A stretch of DNA of 64,000 bases from Pedobacter zeaxanthinifaciens (GCF_003313335.1 NZ_QMHP01000003.1:248001-312000), one strand, 5' to 3'. Numbered from the stretch's first letter, positions 17,852 through 26,516 are shown. Program-made: numbers and translations. The notes: a model not told the origin generated them from the sequence alone.

Positions 17852-17888
17852 AAAATCCCAAACTAGCCTTAAACTCATTTGGGATTTT
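17852..17888. terminator. terminator downstream of leuS
   Basis: AAAATCCCAAA (17852-17862) pairs with TTTGGGATTTT (17878-17888). On the minus strand it follows leuS, after the type D palindrome. Confidence 0.6.
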
Positions 17889-17895
17889 CAACTTG

Positions 17896-17928
17896 AGACT
17901 TACGAAGTTTTCGAAACTTCGTAAGTCT
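17896..17928. repeat. perfect short palindrome, type D (ACTTACGAAGT type)
   Basis: Perfect 15-base arms (AGACTTACGAAGTTT and its complement) separated by TCG, just after leuS. A second copy with one mismatch sits at 47478-47510 inside a larger element, which shows it is a dispersed repeat and not only a terminator. Confidence 0.85.
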
Positions 17929-17940
17929 TGCTTGTTGTGA

Positions 17941-20910
17941 TTAAACCACAATATTTACAATCTTTCCTTTTACGAAGATGATTTTTTTAGGTGCAGCTCC
18001 ATTTAAAAACCCTTGAACTTGCTCGTTAGCCAACACCGCTTCTTCCGCCTCTTTGGCCTCTAAAGTTAAGCTAAGGTTCAAGTTCATTTTCATTTTACCA
18101 TTAATGGATATTGGATAAGCAAACTCATCTTCCACCAAATAATTAGGGTTAAATATTGGATATTGCGCTGTAGACAAATCTTTATTACCTAACAACGACC
18201 ATAACTCCTCACAAATATGTGGTGCATACGGTGCCAATACCACTACCAAATCCTGCAAAATTGCTCGCTTGTTGCATTTCAAGTCCGTTAATTCGTTAAC
18301 AGCAATCATAAAGCTAGATACTGAAGTATTAAAAGAGAAACGTTCAATATCGTCCTGTACTTTTTTGATGATTTTATGCAATGATTTCAGCTCTGCTTTG
18401 GTTGGTTCTGCATCGCTTACGGTAAATTCCCAAGCCTCATTGTGGAACAAACGCCAAAACTTACGCAAGAATTTGAATACACCTTCGATACCGTTGGTGT
18501 TCCAAGGTTTACTTTGCTCTAACGGACCTAAGAACATCTCGTACATGCGCAAAGTATCTGCGCCGTATTGTGCAATTAATACATCCGGGTTAACCACGTT
18601 GAATTTCGATTTTGACATCTTTTCAACTTCTACACCGCAAATATAAGCCCCCTCCTGGCCTCCCCCTGTTGGGGAGGAAGTGGTTCCGTCTTCGAAAATA
18701 AAGACAGCATCACTGTATTCAGGTCTCGAAGCCCGGAATTTCTGGACATTTAGCCTATCATTTTCTACAATGTTGACATCAACATGCAAAGAACCAGCTT
18801 GAACTAGCTGATTATTTTCAGCTAAAAACTCTAAAGACGAATATTTGAAAGGAATGTCCCATTTATTTAAAAGATTTTGCTGTTCTTGCAAATTAGCGGC
18901 CTTATCCCATTGCTCATACAGCCCTTTTGAAACAAATCTTGTCTGCACAATCTTCCCATCTTCGATACAATTTAACCTATAAACAAAGTTACTTCTACCC
19001 TGTATCATCCCTTGGTTAATCAATTTTTTAAAAGGCTCTTCTTCTTGTACAAAACCTAAATCTTTCAAAAACTTGTTCCAAAAACGACTGTACAATAAGT
19101 GACCAGTAGCATGTTCAGAACCACCGATATACAAATCCACATCTTTCCAGTAATCTACAGCATCTTTTGATGCAAATGCCCCATTATTTTGCGCATCCAT
19201 GTAGCGGTACCAGTACCAGCTGCTACCTGCCCAACCTGGCATGGTAGAAAGTTCGTACTCATATTTACCTTCATATTTCCAGCCTTCGGCCCTGCCCAAT
19301 GGTGGCTCACCAGTTTCAGTTGGCAAATATTTATCGATTTCTGGCAGCAACAATGGCAACTCCTCCTCTTTTAACAAGTAAGGCAATCCATCTTTAAAGT
19401 ATACTGGAATTGGCTCGCCCCAATAACGCTGGCGACCAAAAATAGCATCACGCTGGCGATAGTTAATTTTAGCTTTACCCACACCTTGCTCTTCCAACCA
19501 TTGGTTTAAGAAAGCGACCGCCTCTTTGTATTCCATCCCGTTGATGAAACCCGAGTTGATATATTTGCCTTCCTTGGTAGGATCAGCTTGTTGGTCGATA
19601 TCCTTTTGACTATCTAAAATTTGGATGATTGGCAAGCCAAAGTGAGTTGCAAATAACCAATCACGTTGATCGCCACTTGGTACGCCCATTACGGCACCCG
19701 TACCATAACCAGCCAACACATAATCAGCAATCCATAATTGTACACGCTCACCACTTACCGGATTAACCACATAAGTACCGGTGAAAGCTCCAGAAACAGT
19801 TTTAGCATCCGCCATGCGGTCTAATTCCGATTTCTTTTTAGTTTGAGCAATGTAAGCTTCTACCTCTTCTTTTTGTGCTGGAGTTGTCAATTCAGCTACC
19901 CATTCGTGCTCTGGCGCTAATACCAAATAAGAAACACCAAAAATAGTATCCACACGAGTGGTGAAAACTTCTATATAGTTTTCAGTTCTCAGTTTCGAGT
20001 TTTCAGTTCCGTCAATTGCCAACTGAGAATTGTCAATTGCAAACTTAACAGAGGCACCAACACTCTTGCCAATCCAATTGCGTTGCATTTCTTTCATCGG
20101 CTCCGGCCAATCGATGGTATCTAAACCTTGCAACAAACGCTCGGCGTAAGCAGTAATTCGCATACTCCACTGCATCATTTTCTTTTGCTCTACAGGGAAA
20201 CCGCCACGCTCTGAGAAGCCATCTTTTACCTCATCGTTAGCTAGCACGGTACCCAATGCTGGACACCAATTTACAGTGCTTTCCTTTAAATAAGTTAAGC
20301 GATACTTCAACAGTTCTTCCTGCTTTTCCTCTTCAGTAAAAGTTGCCCAATCGGTAGGTAAGAAAGTTTTGGTATCTTCATCACAAGCAGCCTTCACATC
20401 GGCGCTGCCAGCTTCATTAAATTTATGAATTAGGGTGGATATCGGCTCTGCCTTGTCGGTTTCCAAATTGTACCATGAGTTGAACAACTGCATGAAAATC
20501 CACTGTGTCCATTTGTAATAAGCAGGATCGCTGGTACGCACTTCGCGACTCCAATCAAAAGAAAAACCAATTTGATCGAGCTGTCTGCGGTAAGTATTGA
20601 TATTGGTTTCGGTAGTTACTGCTGGGTGCTGACCAGTTTGAATAGCGTATTGCTCAGCCGGCAAACCAAACGAATCGTAACCCATTGGGTGCAATACATT
20701 AAAACCTTTTAAACGTTTATATCTTGCAAAAATATCAGAAGCGATATAGCCCAGTGGGTGTCCAACGTGTAAACCCGCACCCGATGGGTAAGGAAACATG
20801 TCTAACACATAATATTTTGGTTTGTCTGAATTTGCCTGAGCTTTAAACGACTGGTTGTCTGCCCAATATTTTTGCCACTTTTGCTCTATCTCTCTAAATT
20901 GATAATCCAT
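17941..20910 (-). CDS. leuS: leucyl-tRNA synthetase carrying repeat-derived in-frame insertions
   Basis: A class Ia synthetase with an editing domain, 989 residues. The HIGH-type motif is HVGH at 48-51 and KMSKS is at 764-768. The CP1 editing domain lies between about 240 and 440, with FTTRVDTIFG just after the first insert. Two insertions are visible. Residues 291-311 are nine 7-bp repeat units (19977-20039), and residues 743-754 (TTSSPTGGGQEG) come from a G/C-rich palindrome at 18649-18684, about 10 residues before KMSKS. Both keep the frame, and the rest of the gene is intact, so the enzyme should be functional. A further ~45-residue region (about 655-720) also looks longer than usual. Confidence 0.96.
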   Translation of the reverse strand: MDYQFREIEQKWQKYWADNQSFKAQANSDKPKYYVLDMFPYPSGAGLHVGHPLGYIASDIFARYKRLKGFNVLHPMGYDSFGLPAEQYAIQTGQHPAVTTETNINTYRRQLDQIGFSFDWSREVRTSDPAYYKWTQWIFMQLFNSWYNLETDKAEPISTLIHKFNEAGSADVKAACDEDTKTFLPTDWATFTEEEKQEELLKYRLTYLKESTVNWCPALGTVLANDEVKDGFSERGGFPVEQKKMMQWSMRITAYAERLLQGLDTIDWPEPMKEMQRNWIGKSVGASVKFAIDNSQLAIDGTENSKLRTENYIEVFTTRVDTIFGVSYLVLAPEHEWVAELTTPAQKEEVEAYIAQTKKKSELDRMADAKTVSGAFTGTYVVNPVSGERVQLWIADYVLAGYGTGAVMGVPSGDQRDWLFATHFGLPIIQILDSQKDIDQQADPTKEGKYINSGFINGMEYKEAVAFLNQWLEEQGVGKAKINYRQRDAIFGRQRYWGEPIPVYFKDGLPYLLKEEELPLLLPEIDKYLPTETGEPPLGRAEGWKYEGKYEYELSTMPGWAGSSWYWYRYMDAQNNGAFASKDAVDYWKDVDLYIGGSEHATGHLLYSRFWNKFLKDLGFVQEEEPFKKLINQGMIQGRSNFVYRLNCIEDGKIVQTRFVSKGLYEQWDKAANLQEQQNLLNKWDIPFKYSSLEFLAENNQLVQAGSLHVDVNIVENDRLNVQKFRASRPEYSDAVFIFEDGTTSSPTGGGQEGAYICGVEVEKMSKSKFNVVNPDVLIAQYGADTLRMYEMFLGPLEQSKPWNTNGIEGVFKFLRKFWRLFHNEAWEFTVSDAEPTKAELKSLHKIIKKVQDDIERFSFNTSVSSFMIAVNELTDLKCNKRAILQDLVVVLAPYAPHICEELWSLLGNKDLSTAQYPIFNPNYLVEDEFAYPISINGKMKMNLNLSLTLEAKEAEEAVLANEQVQGFLNGAAPKKIIFVKGKIVNIVV
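18649..18684 (-). repeat. G/C-rich palindromic insert inside leuS
   Basis: On the coding strand CCTCCCC and GGGGGAGG face each other around AACA, followed by CCAGGAGGGGG. The composition differs sharply from the AT-rich gene. It is 36 bases (12 codons) long and encodes a Thr/Ser/Pro/Gly linker. Confidence 0.7.
19977..20039 (-). repeat. nine-unit heptamer array inside leuS (21 codons)
   Basis: On the coding strand the units read CAATTGA, CAATTCT, CAGTTGG, CAATTGA, CGGAACT, GAAAACT, CGAAACT, GAGAACT, GAAAACT. Nine sevens make 63 bases, exactly 21 codons, so the frame is kept. CAGTTGG next to a CAATT unit also occurs in the intergenic array at 29897-29933 (minus strand), which identifies the family. 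Confidence 0.85.
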
Positions 20911-20935
20911 TGATATGCTGTTTGTAAATAGAGTG

Positions 20936-20943
20936 CAAAGGTA
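20936..20943 (-). promoter_or_regulatory. -7 promoter element of leuS
   Basis: TACCTTTG on the minus strand followed by CACTC. The leader to the ATG at 20910 is about 19 bases. Confidence 0.6.
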
Positions 20944-20976
20944 AGGAAATTTACGATTGTAGAATTATTGAATTTT

Positions 20977-21056
20977 GAATGAATGAATGATGGGATGAGT
21001 GAATGATGGAATGAGTAAATGAGTAAATGAGTAAGTGAGTAAATGATAGAATGAAT
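20977..21056. repeat. heteromorphic octamer array, 10 units (GAATGAGT type)
   Basis: Ten octamers in perfect register. Examples are GAATGAAT, GAATGATG, GGATGAGT, AAATGAGT and AAGTGAGT. The TGA core is invariant while flanking positions vary. It fills the first part of the 456-base leuS-ftsX spacer. The same unit type occurs at 44410-44545. Confidence 0.85.
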
Positions 21057-21072
21057 AAGCCGTGATGTTTCG

Positions 21073-21216
21073 TACTTCCAGTCTTCCTGACTTTCTAACT
21101 TTCTAACTTCCGTACTTTCTGACTCCCCGACTTCCTGACTTTCAGACTTTCAGACTCCCCGACTTTCTGACTTCCCGACTTTCCGACTTTCCGACTTCCC
21201 GACTTCCCACCTTCCA
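21073..21216. repeat. heteromorphic octamer array, 18 units (GACTTTCC type)
   Basis: Eighteen octamers (144 bases) without a register slip. Most units read GACT followed by TTCN, TCCN or CCCC; edge units start with T, A or GTCT. Variation is concentrated at unit positions 1, 5-6 and 8, and C at position 3 and T at 4 hold in almost all units. The remainder of the leuS-ftsX spacer (21217-21366) holds AT-rich sequence and the likely ftsX promoter. Confidence 0.9.
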
Positions 21217-21366
21217 AACCGTTAAAGAATGTTAAACTATATGCAAATTAGCTCGTGTTTTTACAACTTTACTGGATAGCAAGCATAAAACAATTGAGCA
21301 ATTAAACCCTCATTAATTTAAGTTTTAGGTTATCTTTCCTTATTTTCGCAGAAACAATTAACTCGT

Positions 21367-22245
21367 ATGGAAGAATTTGAAGTAAGTCAGGCGGCAAAAA
21401 AAACCAAAACAGTATATGTTTCTACTATTTTCAGTATTGCTTTGGTGCTATTGATGCTAGGTATGTTGGGTTTGATATTAGTACATGCTAAAAATCTATC
21501 CAATTATGTGAAAGAGAACATTGTACTTAACATTATTGTGGATGAAGGCGCTAAAGAAACTGAAGTACTTGCTTTCAAAAAGAGTTTAGATAATAATGTT
21601 GCCGTAAAGCAAACGCAATATGTAAACAAAGAAGTTGCACAGCATAACCTTACTAAAGATTTAGGAGAGGACTTTGTAAACTTTTTAGGTTACAACCCTT
21701 TACTTTCCACCATTGATGTTTATATGAAGGCAGATTATGCCAACAACCAAAACATTGATGCACTGAAGAAAAACATCGAAAAAAATCCAATTGTTAAAGA
21801 AGTAGTTTATCAAAGTTCATTGATAGACATGGTAAACAAAAACATCAATACCATCAGCTTAATTGTTTTAGGTTTTGCTGCCATTTTATTGATAATAGCC
21901 ATTGCTTTAATTAACAACACCATACGCCTAGCTATTTTTTCGCAGCGCTTTTTGATCAAAAGCATGCAGTTAGTAGGTGCTACAAAAAACTTTATTCGCA
22001 AGCCATTTATTTTAGTGGCTGCGCTACATGGCATTATTGCTTCTTTTATTGCAATCATCATCCTTTTAGGCCTACTTTATTATGCACAAAAGGAATTACC
22101 TGAAATTGTGATTTTAAGAAACTTTAGCGAGTTTGGACTGGTGTTTATCAGCCTTGTAGCTATTGGGATTTTTATCACGGCAATTAGCACATGGTTTGCC
22201 GTAAGCAAATATTTACGTTTGAAAATTTACGACTTATATAGATAA
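21367..22245 (+). CDS. ftsX: cell division protein FtsX
   Basis: The membrane subunit of the FtsEX complex, which couples divisome assembly to peptidoglycan hydrolase activation. 292 residues. There is a cytoplasmic N-terminus, helix 1 at ~22-45, an extracytoplasmic domain at ~46-155, then three helices ending near 285, the standard FtsX topology. ftsE is not adjacent. A TATTTTCG sequence upstream resembles the -7 motif with the T and C shifted. The stop codon overlaps the next ATG by one base. Confidence 0.95.
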   Translation: MEEFEVSQAAKKTKTVYVSTIFSIALVLLMLGMLGLILVHAKNLSNYVKENIVLNIIVDEGAKETEVLAFKKSLDNNVAVKQTQYVNKEVAQHNLTKDLGEDFVNFLGYNPLLSTIDVYMKADYANNQNIDALKKNIEKNPIVKEVVYQSSLIDMVNKNINTISLIVLGFAAILLIIAIALINNTIRLAIFSQRFLIKSMQLVGATKNFIRKPFILVAALHGIIASFIAIIILLGLLYYAQKELPEIVILRNFSEFGLVFISLVAIGIFITAISTWFAVSKYLRLKIYDLYR

Positions 22246-22472
22246 TGGTAGATCAAAAAAATAAAACTGCAACGCAGGATCAAAAAAACGAACTGGTTTT
22301 TACCAAAAAAAACTATCAGCTGCTATTGATTAGCATAGGTATCGTTGTACTTGGCTTCATTTTAATGATGGGCGCTGATGGCGATATTTATGACACTAGA
22401 AGAACCCTAATTGCTCCAGTGGTAGTACTTGCGGGGTTTAGTTTTGGTGTTTACGCCGTATTGAAGAAATAA
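22245..22472 (+). CDS. DUF3098-type small membrane protein
   Basis: 75 residues. A polar N-terminus (1-22) is followed by two membrane helices (~27-43 and ~55-72) around a MGADGDIYDTRR loop. This matches the small DUF3098 proteins that sit between ftsX and uppP in Bacteroidota. Translational coupling to ftsX (TAATG) and proximity to uppP suggest a role in cell-envelope growth, but no function is known. Confidence 0.85.
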   Translation: MVDQKNKTATQDQKNELVFTKKNYQLLLISIGIVVLGFILMMGADGDIYDTRRTLIAPVVVLAGFSFGVYAVLKK

Positions 22473-22542
22473 AAACGTCATTAGGCGAATTCGACAGATT
22501 AACTTAGTCAACAATCGCAGAATCTACAATCGTAATTAGATA

Positions 22543-23337
22543 ATGAACTATCTACAAGCACTTATCCTTGCCATTATTGAAGGATTAACTGAGTTTCTTC
22601 CTGTATCATCAACCGGGCATATGGTTATTGCCAGCTCCATCATGGGTATAGCTCAAGATGATTTCGTGAAGCTATTTACCATCGCTATCCAGTTAGGTGC
22701 TATTTTAGCCGTAGTGGTAATTTATTGGAAAAAGTTCATCAACTTAAATAGTTTTGCTTTTTATGTGAAGTTGGCCATTGCTGTAATTCCGGCATTGTTT
22801 TTTGGTTATTTATTAAATGATTTCATTGATAGCAAATTAGGTAGTCCTATTTTTATTGCTGTAGTTTTGTTGCTTGGAGGTATCATTTTATTATTTATTG
22901 ATAAGGTATTTAAAAACCCAAGTATTGAAGAGGAAAGCAAAATAACCAATGCAACCGCATTTAAAATTGGCTTATACCAAGTGTTAGCGGTATGTTTTCC
23001 AGGCTTAAGCAGAAGTGCCGCAACCATTATTGGCGGGATGCAACAAAAGCTAACTAAAAGTGCTGCAGCCGAGTTTTCATTCTTTTTGGCTGTGCCAACT
23101 ATGGTAGCAGCAACCGGCTATAAACTGCTTAAAGGTTACAAATTGCTCAATGCGGAAAACATTAAAATTTTACTATTCGGAAATGTAATTGCTTTCGTGG
23201 TAGCCATTATTGCTATCAAATCTTTCATCAGTTTCTTAACTAAGCATGGATTTCGCGTGTTTGGATGGTACCGTATTATAGTAGCGTTATTAATATTAGG
23301 GCTGTACTTTGCTGGTGTAGAGCTTACAATTTTGTAA
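22543..23337 (+). CDS. uppP: undecaprenyl-diphosphate phosphatase
   Basis: Recycles undecaprenyl diphosphate to the monophosphate lipid carrier for peptidoglycan and other glycans. 264 residues and about seven membrane helices. The two signature segments are EGLTEFLPVSSTGH at 13-26 and PGLSRSAATI at 153-162 (with Ser156-Arg157-Ser158). Loss of this activity sensitises cells to bacitracin, hence the older name bacA. It follows DUF3098 by 70 bases. The spacer carries CAATCG/AATCGTAATT repeats similar to those before rsmI. Confidence 0.96.
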   Translation: MNYLQALILAIIEGLTEFLPVSSTGHMVIASSIMGIAQDDFVKLFTIAIQLGAILAVVVIYWKKFINLNSFAFYVKLAIAVIPALFFGYLLNDFIDSKLGSPIFIAVVLLLGGIILLFIDKVFKNPSIEEESKITNATAFKIGLYQVLAVCFPGLSRSAATIIGGMQQKLTKSAAAEFSFFLAVPTMVAATGYKLLKGYKLLNAENIKILLFGNVIAFVVAIIAIKSFISFLTKHGFRVFGWYRIIVALLILGLYFAGVELTIL

Positions 23338-23357
23338 TCATTCCTGCCCCATTTTGT

Positions 23358-23365
23358 TACCTTTG
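23358..23365 (+). promoter_or_regulatory. -7 promoter element of truB
   Basis: TACCTTTG followed by C, with TTTG at 23331-23334 as a possible -33 element. The predicted start site near 23371 excludes start codons upstream of it and decides the truB start at TTG 23381. Confidence 0.6.
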
Positions 23366-23380
23366 CAAAAAATTATTGCA

Positions 23381-24121
23381 TTGCAAGAAAACACAACATT
23401 TCCGGAATTTAACTTTGCCGAGGGCGAGTTACTGCTCATTAACAAACCCTATCAATGGACATCCTTTGATGTAGTTGGCAAAATCCGCAACTCCTTAAAA
23501 CCTCAAAAATTAAAAGTAGGCCATGCTGGAACTTTAGATCCGCTAGCTACAGGCTTGCTAATCATTTGCACAGGGAAACTCACCAAACAAATTGATACTT
23601 TCCAGGCAGAAGAAAAAGAATACACTGGAACTTTGGTACTAGGAGCAACTACCCCTTCATACGATATGGAGACCGAAATAGACCAGACCTTCGACATCTC
23701 AAAAATCACCGAAGAGCAGATTTACCAAGCAACTAATCAATTCAAAGGGGATATTTCGCAATACCCACCGGCACACTCGGCGGTGAAAGTTAACGGCGAA
23801 CGCCTGTATGTAAAAGCTCGTTTAGGCGAAGAGGTGGAACTGAAGAAACGCTTTGTTACCGTTAGTACCTTCGAAATTACAAGAATTGCCCTACCAGAAG
23901 TAGATTTTAGGGTAGTGTGCAGCAAAGGAACTTATATCCGCTCATTGGTGTCTGATTTTGGAAAAGCACTTGATAATGGCGCTTATCTCTCTAAATTAAC
24001 ACGTACCCGCAGCGGCAATTTTTTGTTAAGCAACGCATTTGAGCTCAAGGATTTGATTGCTTATCTTCGCAATAAGAAAGAACAAGCAAAAACCAATATT
24101 GACAATGACGCAAAAGCCTAG
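23381..24121 (+). CDS. truB: tRNA pseudouridine(55) synthase
   Basis: Isomerises U55 in the T-loop of tRNAs. The catalytic Asp53 is in GHAGTLDPLATG (48-59), and the KGTYIRSL motif and C-terminal region are present. 246 residues. No ATG is available: the frame stays open to 23354, but a -7 element lies there, so TTG at 23381 (giving Met-Gln-Glu-Asn-Thr) is the best start, with a leader of about 10 bases. The 3' end overlaps the next gene by 17 bases. Confidence 0.94.
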   Translation: MQENTTFPEFNFAEGELLLINKPYQWTSFDVVGKIRNSLKPQKLKVGHAGTLDPLATGLLIICTGKLTKQIDTFQAEEKEYTGTLVLGATTPSYDMETEIDQTFDISKITEEQIYQATNQFKGDISQYPPAHSAVKVNGERLYVKARLGEEVELKKRFVTVSTFEITRIALPEVDFRVVCSKGTYIRSLVSDFGKALDNGAYLSKLTRTRSGNFLLSNAFELKDLIAYLRNKKEQAKTNIDNDAKA

Positions 24122-24971
24122 TCAGATAGACGGAAAACGTTTAGCCAGAGAAATTCTTTTTATGTGCATGGGAGTAGTTTCCGCATGCTTTGGCTTAAAA
24201 AGCTTTTTAATGCCCGAACATTTTATTGATGGTGGAGTAACCGGTATTTCCCTGCTAGTGAGCACCTTAACAGGATGGAATTTATCCTATCTTATTATCG
24301 TAATCAACATCCCATTTATCATTTTGGGCTATAAACAAATTGGTAGGGTATTTGCCCTTAAAACGTCAATTGCTATTGCGGCACTTTCTATTTGCTTGAT
24401 CCTTATCCCTTTTCAACCTATTACCCATGAAAAAGTACTGATTGCATTTTTTGGTGGTTTCTTTTTGGGTGGTGGTATTGGATTAGCTATGCGTGGCGGT
24501 TGTGTAATTGATGGCACAGAGGTATTGGCCTTATACATCAGTAGAAAAAGTCAGTTGACGGTTGGTAATATTATTTTTATCCTTAACATCATTATTTTCC
24601 TTTTTGCTGCCTATTTTATCAATATCGATACCGCTTTGTACGCTATACTCACTTACTTATCGGCCACAAATACCATCGATTTTATTGTAAACAGATTAGA
24701 AGCTTATACTGGAGTAACCATCATTTCTGAAGAGAATGAGACCATCAAAGCTTTTATCATTAACGACATGAAACGAGGTGTAACAATCTATAAAGGAGAG
24801 GGCGGATATTTGGAGAAAAAAGATATCGATATTATTTATACAGTGGTAACCAAGCTAGAATTGAGCAAACTGCAGGACAAGGTAAACGATATTGACCCAA
24901 ATGCGTTTATTGTACAACAACAAATAGCAGATTTGAAAGGTGGTGTGGTTAAACGCCAGGCTTTCCATTAA
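24105..24971 (+). CDS. YitT family membrane protein (DUF161 plus DUF2179)
   Basis: 288 residues. About five or six membrane helices are followed by a cytoplasmic C-terminal domain of about 80 residues with TGVTIISEENE and RGVTIYKGEGGYL, the DUF2179 fold found in YitT/YqfU proteins. The Gly-rich helix AFFGGFFLGGGIGLAMRGG is typical. Start ATG 24105 lies within the end of truB; the frame is open further up, but that part is truB coding sequence. The transport substrate is not established for this family. Confidence 0.88.
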   Translation: MTQKPSQIDGKRLAREILFMCMGVVSACFGLKSFLMPEHFIDGGVTGISLLVSTLTGWNLSYLIIVINIPFIILGYKQIGRVFALKTSIAIAALSICLILIPFQPITHEKVLIAFFGGFFLGGGIGLAMRGGCVIDGTEVLALYISRKSQLTVGNIIFILNIIIFLFAAYFINIDTALYAILTYLSATNTIDFIVNRLEAYTGVTIISEENETIKAFIINDMKRGVTIYKGEGGYLEKKDIDIIYTVVTKLELSKLQDKVNDIDPNAFIVQQQIADLKGGVVKRQAFH

Positions 24972-25115
24972 TATAAAATGAAATCACATCAACACATAGC
25001 ACATTTAATAGTAAAGAAATAGCGAATGGACAATGGAGGAACGTGAAAAGTTTAAGCTAATAGTAAAATTAGAAAGACGATGTTCCTATGTGGTAAACAA
25101 TAAGTTCTATACATT

Positions 25116-26108
25116 TTGAAGATATACAACCAACTTTCGGAGTTTAAAAAATTAGATAATGCCGTGGTTACCATTGGTACCTTTGACGGTATACATTTTG
25201 GACACCAGAAAATCATCAAACGACTTTGCGAACTTGCTAAATCAGCGGGTGGAGAAAGCGTTTTACTTACATTTTTCCCGCATCCGCGGATGATCATTGA
25301 TCCTGAAAATCAGGAGTTAAAAATGATTAACACCATTGATGAAAAAGCGCAGATTTTAGCCAGTCTTGGCGTGGATCACTTAATTATTACTCCCTTTACC
25401 CGAGATTTTTCGAATTTAGGTGCCGAGGAGTACATTAAAAAAATATTGGTAGATACCATTGGTACCAAAAAAATCATCATTGGCTACGACCACAGATTTG
25501 GTAAAGACAGATTGGGCAGCATTCAAACTTTAGTAGAAAACGCTGATAAATTTGGCTATAGCGTGGAAGAAATTCCAGAGCAGGATATTAATGATGTAGC
25601 CGTTAGCTCAACTAAAATCAGGAAAGCGTTATTAGATGGCGATGTGGCTTTAGCTAACGATTATTTGGGCTATGCCTTCTCTATTTACGGACCAGTAATT
25701 AAAGGCGATAAAATTGGAAGAACCATTGGTTTCCCAACGGCTAATATTTTTGTCGCTGAAACTTACAAGCTGATTCCTGGCGATGGCATTTATGCGGTTA
25801 CTGTTGAGCTGGAACCTGAAGCAGAAAGTGCCAATACCGAAGTGAACGGAGAACTTTCAACTTTTACGCCACAACCATCGACGTTTAAAGGGATGGCTTA
25901 CATTGGTCAGCGACCTACCATTAATGGCATGACCAGAAATATTGAAGTAAACATTTTTGATTTCAATAGGGAGATTTACGGCCAGAACATTAAGATGAAT
26001 TTTTTGGCCTTTTTACGTCATGATGTTAAGTTTACAGGTTTAGAGGCACTTACTAAGCAATTACAACAAGATAAAGCCGACACCTTAGCTTTTTTTAACA
26101 ATAAATAA
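25116..26108 (+). CDS. ribF: bifunctional riboflavin kinase / FAD synthetase
   Basis: Makes FMN from riboflavin and then FAD. The N-terminal adenylyltransferase domain (~1-180) has GTFDGIHFGH at 21-30 (His27 and His30). The C-terminal kinase domain (~188-330) has GDKIGRTIGFPTANI. The start is TTG at 25116, as no ATG precedes the conserved sequence. A loop of about 20 residues at ~236-257 (Glu/Asn/Ser/Thr/Pro-rich, ending LSTFTPQPST) looks inserted within the kinase domain, and its DNA partly resolves into heptamers. An intrinsic terminator follows. Confidence 0.94.
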   Translation: MKIYNQLSEFKKLDNAVVTIGTFDGIHFGHQKIIKRLCELAKSAGGESVLLTFFPHPRMIIDPENQELKMINTIDEKAQILASLGVDHLIITPFTRDFSNLGAEEYIKKILVDTIGTKKIIIGYDHRFGKDRLGSIQTLVENADKFGYSVEEIPEQDINDVAVSSTKIRKALLDGDVALANDYLGYAFSIYGPVIKGDKIGRTIGFPTANIFVAETYKLIPGDGIYAVTVELEPEAESANTEVNGELSTFTPQPSTFKGMAYIGQRPTINGMTRNIEVNIFDFNREIYGQNIKMNFLAFLRHDVKFTGLEALTKQLQQDKADTLAFFNNK

Positions 26109-26135
26109 AACCTAGGCCTGCTTTTTTACCTCTTT

Positions 26136-26159
26136 AAAGCCGTTAATTCGGCTTTTTTT
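26136..26159 (+). terminator. terminator of ribF
   Basis: AAAGCCG (26136-26142), a six-base loop and CGGCTTT (26149-26155), followed by a T-run. Confidence 0.75.
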
Positions 26160-26174
26160 CGTATTTTGTGGGCT

Positions 26175-26516
26175 ATGAGGGCGATATTGTTCTTCTGTGG
26201 ATGGCTAATCCTTTGTTGTACATCAATAGCTGCTAAGGAAATTAATTTTAGCAGCCCGGATGCGCCTACAACATTTATTGAAGCCTCAAAACCGATTTCA
26301 AAAAAGAAGAACCTATTTGAAACCAAGTTCAAACGCCATCAGCAAAAGGCTAGGTTATCGGTCATATCAAACATCGTCCCTAAGTTATTTTTTAACGCAA
26401 ACTGCCTTGCTTCAATTAGCGTTTTAAGTATCCCCAAAACCTATAATCACACTGTTAACAGTATTTTTAAATTAGCCATCTTTAATCACATTTATCCTAA
26501 ACATGCTTTTTGGTAA
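26175..26516 (+). CDS. hypothetical secreted or periplasmic protein
   Basis: 113 residues from the ATG at 26175. Residues 1-20 form a plausible signal peptide (hydrophobic, ending in a Ser-Ile-Ala-Ala-Lys cleavage region). The mature part is basic, with a Lys-rich segment near 45-60, and has no motif I recognise. Its position between the ribF terminator and the antiporter gene, and the lack of an overlapping better reading frame, support it only modestly. It could be a chance open frame. Confidence 0.4.
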   Translation: MRAILFFCGWLILCCTSIAAKEINFSSPDAPTTFIEASKPISKKKNLFETKFKRHQQKARLSVISNIVPKLFFNANCLASISVLSIPKTYNHTVNSIFKLAIFNHIYPKHAFW

